Positions 25,622 through 36,505 of a stretch of DNA of 64,000 nt are shown here, piece by piece. The notes under the pieces were generated by a model, which was not told the origin of the DNA, made no database searches, and saw only the letters and a list, made by a program, of their open reading frames with translations. The number at the start of each line of letters is the position of its first letter. Position 1 is the stretch's first letter. The stretch spans positions 30,734,645-30,798,644 of the forward strand of contig NC_057763.1 in the NCBI RefSeq assembly GCF_010389155.1, given 5' to 3'. Source of the stretch: Erigeron canadensis. Taxonomy: Eukaryota > Streptophyta > Magnoliopsida > Asterales > Asteraceae. Position numbers and translations under genes: made by a program.

Positions 25622-26194
25622 TTAGTTCTAATACCTATATGATGTACGGTAATCATAAAGATTTTATCATAAAGAAATTCAAATATGCTTATATATGATT
25701 CGTTAATATGAAATAAATTGTGGTTAAAGTAAACCGATGATCGAAACTAAGTTATAATAAACAATAATGAGTAATGATAAATATAATATATGTTTAGTTA
25801 AAATTTTGGATTTACCTTGAATTTTTACAATTACAAGTGGATGACGTCAAATAGCCTTGTGATTTTGTCTCATAAACTCAAATTTTTAGAGTCTTCAAGT
25901 TAATAACATATTATTATAAATAATATAAGTAATAAGAGTTGAAGAATTGAGAAATAATAAGAGACAATTTTATTATTGAGAAAACGACCAATCAAATAAG
26001 GTTATAATGTGTTTTTTATCTATAAGTCAAGAGTTGGAGTTTAATTCCAAGTCTAATAAGGAAATTGAACCTATGTATAATTAAAAAAAAGCTAAATTAA
26101 TAAAATAAATAAATTAAAAGGACACATGTCGATCAAAGATTACGTCATGTATTATTTCAAAAATATCTCAATCATGTTTTAATTTATTAGTAGA
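25622..26194 (-). mobile_element. Helitron family C, minus-strand copy
   Basis: On the minus strand the element starts after A with TCTACTAATAAATTAAAAC (5' end 26194) and ends GGTATTAGAACTAA before T (3' end 25622). This satisfies the A|TC...CTRR|T rule. The 3' hairpin region (ACCGTACATCATATAGG) is a mutated version of the perfect hairpin in the plus-strand copy at 29925-30695. 573 bp, no coding sequence. Confidence 0.7.
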
Positions 26195-26284
26195 TAAAAA
26201 ATTCCATTCAAATACGATGAACAATGTTTATTACGTGCCACTATATGAACACATTCGATGATCAATAAGGTATAGTCTTTTAAT

Positions 26285-27375
26285 ACGTAACGAGATATGT
26301 CACCCGGGCGTTGCCCCGGGAGACAGTACATTTGTTAACGATTTAATAAGAAATATTATTCAAGAGATAATGTATCATAAACTTTTTGAAGAAAACATAT
26401 ATTATTCAAATTATTAAAAACTGACATTTGTCAGTTAAAAAATGAACTGTAAAAGTTTTGTGTGAAAGTAAAAGTCGTTCGCGTAAAAGTTTAGTGCTAA
26501 AGTGTAAGAGACTTAAATGTTGTGGTGAAAATAAAAGAAAATCAAAAAGTATAAAAATTTAGTGCTAAAAGTATAAGGGGTTAAAATGTTGTGGTTAAAA
26601 TAAAATGAATAGAAAGTTTATTAATCTTTACAAGCTTTCCCGTACATTTCTTTTTAATATATGTGTTAAAAAGTTTGTTGTTAAAGTGTAAGAGGTTAAT
26701 TATAGTTAAAATAAAAGATTATCAAAAAGTAGAAAAATTTAGTGTTAAAAAGTGTAAGGAGTTAAGATATTGTGGTGATAATAAAAAGATTAAAAAGTTT
26801 ACTAAGAATTATAAAAGTTTTGTTCTCAAAGTGTAATGAGTGAAACTATTATGGTGAAAATAAAAAATAAAATAAAAAATATACTATTCTATACACGCTT
26901 TCCCGTACCTTAGAATAAAAGAAAATTAAAACTATGAAAGTTTAGCGCTAAAAGTGTAAAGAGTTAAAATATTGTGGTGAAAATAAAAAGAATACAAAGT
27001 TTACTAAAAAATATTATAGTTTAGTGCTAAAAGTGTAAAGATTGAAAGTTTTGTGACGAAAATAAAAAGAATAAAAAGTTTACTAAAAAGTATTATAGTT
27101 TAGTGTTAAAAGTGTAAAGATTAAAACTTCTGTAGTGAAAGTAAAAAGAATAAAAAGTATACTATTACTAAAATAATATTATAGTTTAGTACTAAAAGTG
27201 TAAAGATTGAAAGTTTTGTGGTAAAAATAAATAGAACAAAAAATTTAGTAAAAAATATTATAGTTTAGTGCTAAAAATGTAAAGATTAAAACTTATGTGG
27301 TGAAAATAAAAAAAATAAAAAAAATATTATTATTTACCCGCTTTTCTAGACTTTGTGTTTAATATATATATTATA
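26285..27375. repeat. Degenerate tandem repeat array next to a CCCGGGGCAACGCCCGGG hairpin
   Basis: AAGTTTAGTGCTAAAAGTG, AAAGATTAAAA and GGTGAAAATAAAAAGAATAA recur about ten times in units of roughly 60-110 bp. A longer-period marker (GCTTTCCCGTAC and variants) appears near 26635, 26895 and 27337. The left edge has a GC hairpin (about 26300-26325) that looks like a Helitron-type 3' end on the minus strand, ending TCTCG instead of CTRR. No gene. Confidence 0.6.
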
Positions 27376-27407
27376 ATGTATCTTTTAGTTTATTGCTGGA
27401 AATAAAC

Positions 27408-27619
27408 AATAGATGCGGGGGCGGCACTAAAGGGGGGGCAAGGGGGTCCAATGCCCCCGTCTAAATTTAAATTTTGTCATGAATTTTTTAATTTTTTATA
27501 AAATTTTAAAAATTTTCTATAGGTTTTTAACATTTTGTCCCTTTTTAGATTTATTTTTCATAAGTTTTTTAAGTTTGCCCCCTTTGAAATTTTTTCCTGG
27601 TACCGGCTCTGAATAGATG
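27408..27619. mobile_element. hAT MITE, CAGRGGCGGTA family, copy 2, perfect 8-bp duplication
   Basis: The element is 27416-27611 (196 bp) in the opposite orientation to copy 1, with ends CGGGGGCGGCAC and GGTACCGGCTCTG. AATAGATG flanks it at 27408-27415 and 27612-27619, identical over 8 bp. The body matches copy 1 reversed (TTTTTCATAAGTTTTTTAAG). Confidence 0.85.
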
Positions 27620-28150
27620 ATCGATTTTCTTTTTTATTTCATAAGACCTTTAATGTACTTCCACGTTATAATGATATCTCAATCAATATTCGAACCGAAT
27701 ATGTATAAGTTCATGTATTGCTTTATTGTTCAATAATAATCAGGTTTATAAACATATAGATAAATTGGACACAATGTAACAACTTCAAAAGTTTGACATC
27801 AATAGATATTTTAGACTGAGTCAAGGTCGATCGTCAAACTGTGCAATTGTGCATTATGCATTTTTATTTTATTTTTTCCTTAAAGCAAGATTCCACCAAA
27901 GGATGGACTAAAGCAAGAGCGCTATCAGTTGTTAATATTATATGCATATAGTGTGTATACATAAAACTGGGTGGTATTCGGCTACTCCATCAATATTTTA
28001 GCTAGTCACCTCAAACAATGTTGGTAAATCTACAACCATGGCCCCGAAGATTATTAAAGAAAGTGGTACAGCCATGGCTACTCCATTCAATGTAAGATTC
28101 TAAGGTCATGCATGCAAAACTTTTAATTTTAACGAAAAGCTTATTTTTAA
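27620..28150. other. Intergenic DNA, nothing recognised
   Basis: AT-rich; no ORF, RNA gene or paired ends seen. Confidence 0.5.
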
Positions 28151-28152
28151 TT

Positions 28153-28303
28153 GAGAAATGCTAAATACAGTCCGGGCTGTATTTAACGTGCATAAAAAAA
28201 CTTGTACCTTCCATATTAAAAGTCCGCCCCTTGATTTTCATGGTAAATGTACAAACAATTTATGCACCTTAAACACAGCTCTAAGGGCTGTATTTAGCAA
28301 ACC
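28153..28303. mobile_element. Small MITE, CTAAATACAGC family, copy 1
   Basis: The left end GCTAAATACAGTCCGGGCTG and right end GGGCTGTATTTAGC form inverted repeats of about 35 bp around a short centre (CTTGTACCTTCCATATTAAA). A second copy lies in CSLH intron 5 (51873-52012). The superfamily was not determined. Confidence 0.7.
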
Positions 28304-28425
28304 CTTTTATAATTTATAAATAGGGTAATGCTAATTAATGGAAGTCGTTTGGGCTTTAAATAACAATCTTAATTATGTAAAGTTTAATTAAATACAAATA
28401 AAAGAAGTCATTCATTAATTGCTTA

Positions 28426-28730
28426 CTAGTCTTGTACCCGCGCGATGCGGCGGGACATAGGAAAAAAACGTTAGTTAAGTAGCGGTACCGTGTTATTATA
28501 TAAATGTATGATTCAACTCAAGTGTTTCTTAGTCCGGCTGAAAGTGCAAACCGTCGTTGTTGTTTCAGGGAAAGGAAGGGACATGCCTAAAGTTTTTCTT
28601 TTAAGGGTATTTTTGGAATTTCAGGGATAAAGTGTTTGATAAGAGTATAGATTAAAAGGGTAAATTAGAGATTTTAAAGGTAGAGTGTTAAATTTTGGAG
28701 GGGGTAGTTTGTTTATATAGATAGTATAGA
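28426..28730 (-). mobile_element. Helitron family A, minus-strand copy
   Basis: On the minus strand it starts after A with TCTATACTATCTATATAAAC (28730) and ends CGCGCGGGTACAAGACTAG before T (28426). The end is preceded by a CCCGCC...GCGGG hairpin. 305 bp, non-autonomous. The 5' end matches the plus-strand copy at 50423-51006 inside the CSLH gene. Confidence 0.82.
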
Positions 28731-28796
28731 TGAACAATAAATCTATTTGTTTCTAATTTTGAATTCTATTTTTCTGTAGACTTTAAGCTAACCCCC

Positions 28797-28940
28797 TAAA
28801 TGATTGTTTTTTTTTTCCAACTTGTGCTAGTTTACAATCATACATCACAGTGCCGACTAACTTCTTGTACAAACTTGCAAAATCATTTATAAACTAGCAT
28901 AACTACAAAAGATTAAAAAGACAACCTCTAATAAATGATT
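28797..28940 (-). mobile_element. Short retroinsertion with poly(A) and 9-bp target duplication
   Basis: TAAATGATT occurs at 28797-28805 and 28932-28940. The insert starts with a T-run on the plus strand and reads on the minus strand as sequence ending GCACAAGTTGG plus poly(A). It is about 126 bp and of unknown source; a LINE or SINE tail is likely. Confidence 0.5.
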
Positions 28941-29720
28941 AGTAACATACGTGTACATTACTGCATAAAACCTTGGATATGCTATTGGTGTTATCCTAAT
29001 CAAGAATAGACAATCGAATGCTTACGAAACCTATAATGATAAACATATTCGAATAAACATCTAGCCAAAAATTACTAAAGCTTCGTCAAATAAACATCTG
29101 ATCAGCAAACAAAAAATGATTCATGGCATACTAGAAATCACTCTAGAGAAATCAAAGTTTTAACACGTAACAGATGTATAAACCAAAGTATAAACCGTAA
29201 TAGTTTGCAATATTGTTAGTAACAATTAATAATTAATATATACAAAAGAAAAAAAAAGTATGATCACATACGCAGTCAAATGGAGATAAAACTAATAAGA
29301 GCAAAATTAAAACAATTAGTTTTATAATGTATTATTTACATTCAGTTGTAGAGATAGCAAGTAGCGAAACACAAAAAATAGGTTTTGAATTAAATAAAAT
29401 GTTAGAGAAAAAATAATGTATATTAGTTGTGTTAGGATTTTTAGTTATTTGACTTGATAATGAAATGAAATGTTGGAGTAAAAATAGGAGTTAATTGTAG
29501 ATGGATTACTGGCAATTAATCAATGGAATCTTTCATTTGTTTGTAACTAAACTTAACATAATTAGGATTCTTATTTAGAGCTCAAAGCTTCTATTACCAT
29601 TACCAAATAAATATACAGTAGCATTTAAGATTCTCAATTTTTGGTCAACAAAGCCACTTCATAAGATCATATTCAATTTGGAGTCAAAACTTGTGTATAT
29701 TAATAATCAAAAAAGCCAAC
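28941..29720. other. Intergenic DNA, nothing recognised
   Basis: AT-rich, with no convincing coding or repeat structure. Confidence 0.5.
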
Positions 29721-29798
29721 TTTTTAGCCAACACCTAAACATCACAATTAGGAATTTTATTTTTAGCCAACACCTAAACATCACAATTAGGAATTTTA
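29721..29798. repeat. Perfect 39-bp tandem duplication
   Basis: The unit from TTTTTAGCCAACACC to CACAATTAGGAATTTTA occurs twice back to back (29721-29759 and 29760-29798) without a mismatch. This indicates a recent replication slip or unequal exchange. Confidence 0.9.
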
Positions 29799-29924
29799 TT
29801 TAGACATGGTTTGACCGGGTTAAAGATGACCCACCCAAGAGACCAAATAACTGACTTGTAAATCTAGTTCTTTTAGATTCACGGGTAAACAAAACCATAT
29901 ATGACAATCAATTAACCTAACATA

Positions 29925-30695
29925 TCTATCAATAAATTAAAACATGATTGACATGTTATTGACATGTTATTGACACGACACATGGCGTAATCCTTGATTG
30001 ACACATGTATTTTTAATTTTTTTGTTTTGTTAAATTAGCTTTTTTAGTTGTATATAAATTCAATTTCCTTATTAGACCTAGAATTAAACTTTAAATCTTG
30101 GCTTATTAATACAAAAGATATTAAAACCTTATTTGATTGATCGTTTTCCCATTAATAAATTGTCTCTTTTTCTTTCTTAATTGGCATGTTCTTGACACGA
30201 CACGTAGCGTAATTCTTGATTGACACGTGTCTTTTTAATTTATTTATTTTGTTAAATTAGTTTTTTAGTTGTATATAAATTCAATTTCCTTATTAAACTT
30301 AGAACTAAACTCTAAATTTTGACTTATTAATACAAAAGTTATTATAAACTTATTTGATTGATTGTTTTCCCATTAATAAATTGCCAATTTTTCCTTTTCA
30401 ATTTCTTCAACTTCTATTACTTATATTAATTATAATAAGTTATTAACATGAAGACTTAAAAATTGAGTTTACGATCCGAAATTACTAGACTGTTTGGTTC
30501 TAAAAATTTAAGGTTATCCAAAATTTTAACTAAACATATATTATATTTATCATTACTGTTTATTATATTTAGCTTCGCTCATCGATTTATTTTAACCATA
30601 ATTTATTTCATACTCACGTATCATGTATGGGGCATATTCTTTTTTTATTATACAATCTATATAGCTACCGTACATTGTACGGGTATTAGGACTAG
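29925..30695 (+). mobile_element. Helitron family C, plus-strand copy with internal duplication
   Basis: It begins after A with TCTATCAATAAATTAAAAC and ends with a perfect CCGTAC-ATT-GTACGG hairpin followed by GGTATTAGGACTAG before T (30695). It is 771 bp. Within it, about 210 bp (29947-30170) is duplicated at about 30180-30385, including GACACGACACATGGCGTAAT and TAGTTGTATATAAATTC. The short ORF near its 3' end has no coding support. Confidence 0.82.
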
Positions 30696-30879
30696 TTAAC
30701 AATATAATGATTAATATCAATATACTAATAACAATAATAACCAAAAAAATCAAGAAAAAAGATTAGTAGCTGACCTATCATATGTTTCATAAGATGAAAA
30801 AAAATAGTCATTGTATGTAGAAATTCTAAGAACTTTAGGAAAGTATTCCTACGTTAAATTATCTCAATAGATTTTATTA

Positions 30880-31059
30880 ATTAAATATAGGTATCCTAAT
30901 TTAAATAATAAAATAAATAAATTTTAAAAAACCTAATTTAAGAAGGAGTTTAATAAATATTTTTTTAAATAAATATGGTTAAAAGGACATTTGTCGTTTT
31001 AACATATCCCCATGTGTTGATTAAAGAAAGCTACAATCATGTTTTAATTTATTGGTAGA
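30880..31059 (-). mobile_element. Helitron family C, 5'-end fragment
   Basis: The minus strand starts after A with TCTACCAATAAATTAAAAC at 31059 and continues like the other family C copies for about 180 bp. No matching 3' hairpin follows, so the copy is truncated. Confidence 0.55.
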
Positions 31060-31186
31060 TACAATTATAGTGTAGATGTAGATATACCCATGGGTGTAGG
31101 ATACCAATGAACCACATGATTTTTTATTTTTATTTTTGGTAATAAATTTTGACAAGTTTTGAGTTTTTCTTAAGGAAAAAGATTAG

Positions 31187-31750
31187 GTAAAGCATGCAGT
31201 ATCTATTTTAGATAAAGCAGTGGGGATTATGTAAAATTCATGGGGGGTGTTTGTGCACAAGATGGGATAATGGGTGTTTTAGGTTATTCGCTGGCGGTTC
31301 CCCGAAGGAAGTATTGATATTTCTTTACGCCAATCGAATAAGTGGAAGTGATCTCTTTACGATCATATGTGTGTTGAATAGAGAATGAACGACCCTGAGG
31401 TCTTTTTCGGTCTCCTCTTATAGGAGAAATATCCCTTGAAGGAGGAAACTTCCTCTCCGCTAGGGTTTCCTCGAATTAAGGAACGGAATATCCTTTCCAT
31501 AGTTGTTGTCCGCCTTATAAGGGAAAGTAGTTATTATTCTTATTTAACTTCAGCGGGATCCTTTGTTATGAAATGACCTTCGTGTTGCAGCATTATAATA
31601 CCCTGGTGCGGCAGGTCCTGTGTACCGCTGGGAGGGTCATCAGGGGGTTATGTAAAATTCAGGGGGTTATATATGTTTATCAAATTCAAAGGTTTAATTT
31701 GTAACTTTTTTTAATGTGACAGTACCTAAGCTTAGGTAAAACTCGTTTTC
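31187..31750 (+). repeat. Dispersed repeat, copy 2 (reverse of 5150-5420), split by an insert
   Basis: The outer parts align with copy 1. ATTAGGTAAAGCATGCAGTA to TTATGTAAAATTCA lies on the left; TTATGTAAAATTCA, ATGTTTATCAAATTCAAAGG and TAGGTAAAACTCG lie on the right. Copy 1 has about 20 bp between the two TTATGTAAAATTCA motifs, whereas this copy has about 400. Confidence 0.6.
31255..31640. mobile_element. About 390-bp insert inside dispersed repeat copy 2
   Basis: GC content rises sharply relative to the flanks (GCTGGCGGTTCCCCGAAGG, GGAGGAAACTTCCTCTCC). No ORF with a domain, no clear TG...CA ends and no clean target duplication. It could be a fragment of an LTR or captured host DNA. Confidence 0.45.
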
Positions 31751-31754
31751 TAAA

Positions 31755-32551
31755 TGCACTGGCTAACACAACAAGTGCATATAGTCTAAATATTATGAAT
31801 ACGTAATGATATTTGATCAAGTACGTGTCTCCATATACCCATAAATTTACTGAAAGGGGTCATTCCTAGTCCGATCTATAACAGTTCTTTTAGTCAAAAT
31901 TGGATGATATATACATAACAAGTGATTTTTGCATATGTTTAAATATTTGATTATTTATCTTGTGAAAATTCTTATTCTTATCTTCGCTTTTCAACGAAAG
32001 ATCGTACAAATGTATTGAGATGTAAAGTTATAATATTATGAATTCAAATATAGTGGTCACTGAAAATGACCATTAACACTACCCGTGTTTGATAAATCTA
32101 CAATAAGAGAAATGAAGAGGACAATAAGATATTGGATTTCAATCTTTTCGGATGTGATATGTGGTCCGATTTGGTCATATTTGGTCTAAGAGAACGAACA
32201 TTTAAATGATAATGACTGCTAATAATATTGGCGTCGTCATGGAGAGTGCCAAAATACTCCCACATCATTGCCTATGTCAGCCTAGATTTGTTCTAGAAAC
32301 ATTTATGGGCAATTATTAGTTACAAGAGTAGTGAGAAAAAAAAGTGTGATAGAACACTTCATTTGATAGTTTAAAAGAAAAGTTAACAAAAGAATGTCGT
32401 AGTCGTTATTGTTTAGACCTATATGTACTGTAAACAGTAAAGTATGCTTTGTAACATTTAACTGGTAATAATTTATTGTCAAGCCATTTAAACCAATTCA
32501 ACTCATAAGTTTATTGGAACTAATTAACACGTAGGTTTACCGGTATAGAAT
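31755..32551. other. Intergenic DNA, nothing recognised
   Basis: AT-rich; no coding potential or structured repeat was noticed. Confidence 0.5.
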
Positions 32552-32907
32552 TTACTTATTTTGAGAACCATTTTTTTTTAAGAACCATGAAACTTTTAGA
32601 TAATATATTTGTTCACATGTTCTTTTTGTTTATTCACATGTGAAATGATATAAAAATATATGTTGTAGAAGAAACTTTTTTATGAAACCTTTAAAGTAAC
32701 CTTTTATGAACTTGTGAATGAATTAGTTCACATTTTCTGTTCACATGTGACAAACGGCTAATGTAAGGTTTTGAAAAAAAATTTCTTCTGTAACATATAT
32801 TTTTATAGCGTTTCACATGTGAATGAACAAAAAAAACATGTGATCCAATATAAATATTAAGAGTTCTCACGGTTCTTACAAAAAAATGGGTTCTCAAAAT
32901 AAAGGTC
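32552..32907. mobile_element. Palindromic MITE, TTATTTTGAGAACC family, copy A
   Basis: It begins CTTATTTTGAGAACCA and ends GGGTTCTCAAAATAAAGG. The arms pair over most of 356 bp (TTCACATGTGAAATGATAT against its reverse complement). The copy at 38877-39236 is the same element in reverse orientation, and a partial one lies at 37895-38085. Confidence 0.75.
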
Positions 32908-33159
32908 CCTATTATATATATAATATATATATCAAGAAAACCTTATATGGCTTGGACAAATCAAGTTATGTCGATCCTATGACCAGCCTTACCTGCCCAA
33001 TGAAGCCCGGGCTTGGTCTACCCGGCTTGACCAAGTCTACTTCAGTCCAAAAGGCGGTTAGTTAATTAGTTAAAATTAAATATCGGTTCAAAGCTCGGAG
33101 TCAAATCATTTTTGGTGAGCCTAGCTCGGTTTGGCCTAATTTGTAGTATATTATATACT

Positions 33160-33412
33160 ACTTCTGTTTCAAATTAAATGTTTAATTTTACTTATCAAAT
33201 CTTTTGCTTTTGACTATAAACTTTTAGTATATTATATAACACATATGAACGAATTGAGTTTTAAATATCCTTTTCGTTGACATAACACTCTAACTTTTAT
33301 CAACTATCATTATATAACATAAAGAAGAATATTTATGGTCAAAGACTTAAGGTTGAAAGCAAAAGAATTAACAAGTCAAAATTTAATATTTAATATAAAA
33401 TGAAAGGTGTAC
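33160..33412. mobile_element. Decayed Stowaway-like MITE
   Basis: TACTTCTGTTTCAAATTAAA at the left is mirrored by AATATAAAATGAAAGG at the right. The body has the CTTTTGACTATAAA ... GGTCAAAGACTTAAG arrangement seen in the intact Stowaway at 36506-36764. TA flanks are plausible. Confidence 0.5.
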
Positions 33413-33516
33413 CTTGTTTTTCAAGCTAGTTGTTGCGTATTTTGATTTTCTGGAGATTTTTCTCTGTATAATTGTGTTCGTTATTTTTGGTCCCCACCAG
33501 GTAATGCTAGAGTTTA

Positions 33517-34073
33517 GGTATGGCCAGGGCCGACCTTTAGCAAGTGCCATCGGCACAATAGAGTAGGGCACCAAAAATTAGTGGGAACTAAATTTTTAAT
33601 AGATACGTTTAGATAAATTTATATATACATAAGGTTTAATCTAAGTTTAGTAAATTGGTGCGAGTGTCTTAATGTAGTCAAAGCCCAATTGTAGCTAGTC
33701 AAAGTCCAATATATTTATTTACACAAACCGTAAGTATTGAAATCAAAATATATTCATTTACTTCATTTGATTATTTATTTATTTATTTATTAATTCCTAT
33801 TTAACTATTGAAAATGATTTATTATGTTGGTTCCAAGAACCAGAAGAATGACAATATTCAAAGCATAAAAATTATGATGTATTTAACAATTAGTTAAAGA
33901 CTTTTGCTAAGTTTTTTATGTTTAACAACATCATTGCCATAGTTATTTTGATGTTCTTGTAAATACGTATTTACTAGCTTTTTTATTTTTAATGAAATTT
34001 TCTGTGTTTAATAGACACCATTTATATTATCAAGCAAGGTATCTAAAATTCATGAGACGGGCCTGAGTATGGA
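33517..34073. mobile_element. Non-autonomous hAT element, CAGGGCCGACC ends
   Basis: The element is 33525-34065 (541 bp). It begins CAGGGCCGACC and ends GACGGGCCTG, an imperfect inverted pair. Flanks are GGTATGGC (33517-33524) and AGTATGGA (34066-34073), an 8-bp duplication matching at 6 of 8. The body is AT-rich with no transposase. Confidence 0.6.
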
Positions 34074-34135
34074 AGCCTAGATAATTTTGTTGTATTTGCT
34101 TTGGTTTCCCTTGCAAGTTGCTTTTGTTTACGGTC

Positions 34136-34399
34136 CCTTACAATAGAGGTGCAAATACCAGTTAACTGGTTCCGGTTATCTTTTTTAGTAACCGAAACCG
34201 GTTAATTTTACTAAAAAATAACTGGTTATAGGTTAATCGGTTAATAATCAATTTGTGTTTTGTAATTGGTAATCGATCAGGAACAGACGATTATATATTG
34301 ATAACCTATAATCGGTTTGTACGGAGTCAGATCCTAACCGGTTTTGCTCCGGTTCGGTTAGGTTAACCTTTTTTTTTTCTTTTCATCTCTACCTTACGA
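34136..34399. mobile_element. hAT-like MITE, AACCGGTT-rich, 8-bp duplication
   Basis: The element is 34144-34391 (248 bp), with ends TAGAGGTGCAAA and TTTCATCTCTA. Flanks are CCTTACAA and CCTTACGA, 7 of 8 identical. The body repeats AACCGGTTA and CGGTTAATAA. Related elements are at 44871-45122 and 54672-55309. Confidence 0.7.
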
Positions 34400-34432
34400 C
34401 ATGATAGTTTGATGTGTTATCTTATTTATAAA

Positions 34433-34465
34433 CTAGATTATTGTCCCGCGTAATACGCGAGTAAA
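34433..34465 (-). mobile_element. Helitron 3' terminus
   Basis: The minus strand reads CTCGCGTATTACGCGGGACA followed by ATAATCTAG before T. This is a GC hairpin and a CTAG end as in the other Helitrons. No 5' end was paired with it. Confidence 0.5.
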
Positions 34466-34639
34466 TATATTTTTATACTTATATATATGTAAAATATTAT
34501 TTTCTTAATTAATAGTTAACAAATTAAAATATTCAATTTCACTTTATTAACATTTTTTTTTTACCTTGATAATTTCACAAACACTTATTGTATTGCTCAT
34601 TAAGTCTTACTGATTAAATAAATTATTCAATGCCAAAAG

Positions 34640-35900
34640 TTATTGTTTATCCATGTCATCACAAATATCTCAATGTCATTTGAAGTTTCATTTCAAATCA
34701 TAAAAAATATCACACATGACACATTCTTTATATGGTGCCAAGGCATACAATCTTCTAAACCGAGTTGCATGATTGCCACCATCAAACCAATGAACATTCC
34801 AAAATCTTGTTTTATTTTCACTCCCAACTGTTCTTTAATAACATCCTAAGGGGGCTAGCAATCGGGTGTGTCTCAGAGAATGAGGAACATATATTTTTCC
34901 ATATATTATTACCATTTGTTAACACGGGAACGCAGACTCAGAACATCGAATCACATTGATGATTTTAAACCTCACGTAATTCAGATTTTAAACCACATGT
35001 CATATTCATTTGTACATATCAATGCTAAATTGAGAGTGTCCAGACCACCAAAACCTAAACCACCCACCTTTTTACCTGACAATTGCCTTCTAGTAGATCC
35101 ATTACCTTTTTCGAGTTCGACCCCCCCTCCTCCCTTACCCCTTCCACCAAAAAAAATGGAGTTGTGATCTTTATCAATCGAAAGAGAGAAAAATAATATA
35201 TCCTAAATACTTTGAATTATCGAGTTAGAATATATCATAGACAACGCATTAGTATTGAGTTTAGATTTTATTCTATAATAACTTTGCAAAATTTTTGAAA
35301 TATAACCTTAGATGGAGTCCCACTCCAACTTGGTGAATCTTGTCTTATTTTCACTCCCAACTGTTTTTTAATAACATCTTAAGGGGGCTAGCAATTGAGT
35401 GTGTCTCAGAGAATGGGGAACATATATTTGCCCATATATTATTACCATTTGTTTTATACAAGAACGCAGACTCCCAGAACCATGAATGACATTGATGATT
35501 TTAAACCTAACGTAATTCAGATTTTGAACCACATGTCATATATCAATTTGTACATATCAATGCTAAATTAAGAGTATCTAGACCACCAAAACCTAAACTA
35601 CTCACTTTTTAACCTGACAATTGTCTTCCAGTAGATCCATTACATTTCATTTTCCGAGTTCGACCCCCCCCCTCCCCCCTCCCTTACCCCTTCCACACAA
35701 AAAAAATGAAATTGTGATCTTTATCAATCGAAATAAAGAAAAATAATATATCATAATCATCTTGAATTGCCGAGTTAGAATCCATCATAGACAACGCATT
35801 AGTATTGAGTTTAGATTTTATTGTATAATAACTTTGCAAAATTTATGAAATATAACCATGGATGTAGTCCGACTCCAATTTTTGTACAATGTAAACTTTT
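34640..35900 (-). mobile_element. Decayed LINE (reverse-transcriptase C-terminal region), internally duplicated
   Basis: On the minus strand, translation gives VGGLGFGGLDTLNLALI, which matches the conserved GGLGIGSL..N.ALL block near the C-terminus of plant LINE reverse transcriptases. Further along is a FRRLYAL...KEC stretch as in the zinc-binding region that follows it. Frames are broken by stops and shifts. A segment of about 500 bp (about 34812-35320) is repeated at about 35350-35870, including CTAAGGGGGCTAGCAAT and GTGTGTCTCAGAGAATG, so the relic was tandemly duplicated after or during decay. Confidence 0.6.
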
Positions 35901-35904
35901 TTAA

Positions 35905-36505
35905 GGGTATATTTGTAATTTTATTTCTCTAAAATATTAATAAATAAATAATACATACATACGTTGACTTTGTTGTCATAAGTCTCTTCTTTAAAGTAGT
36001 ACATCACTTGGTTGGAAACAATAGTCTTGAGATAAACCTCTCTATTGGTAGAACAAAATTTTTAAGTTTTTTTGATTTTTAATAGAATAGGAAAAAAAAA
36101 CAGGTTGGAATTTTTTTTTTGTTTGGGTGAATGTACAGTACATTGATGATATAGTTGTATATAAAAACGTTATATTTTCTTTCAAATTCTTTTATAATAT
36201 TAATCACAATAGTCACGCATATTTACAAGCTAAATTATATATCATCAATTTCGATAATTTATTTTATTTTGTTTAATAGAGTGCAACTTCTCTGTCACCA
36301 CATGCTCCAAAATTGCAGATCAATGTTAAAAGTTGATGTTCTCAAAGTTGTCACTCACCTAAGCTAAACTCGGCCTTCTAAACACTGCCGTTGATAATTT
36401 GACTAAACCAGACATTATATATATATATAATATAATATAATATTGTAGATACAGGGTGTTACAACATTATTAATATTCAATTTTACCTTTTCATGGTTTA
36501 AAATA
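35905..36505. other. Intergenic DNA, nothing recognised
   Basis: AT-rich, with a TA-repeat near 36418-36440. No gene seen. Confidence 0.5.

Noticed and set aside
30463..30699. Hydrophobic 78-codon ORF resembling a small membrane protein
   Set aside because: It runs over a Helitron 3' end and its terminal hairpin; the hydrophobicity comes from AT-rich codons.
34868..35167. Plus-strand ORF with a proline-rich end
   Set aside because: The proline run translates a CCCCTCC tract, and the opposite strand carries the LINE-like coding match.
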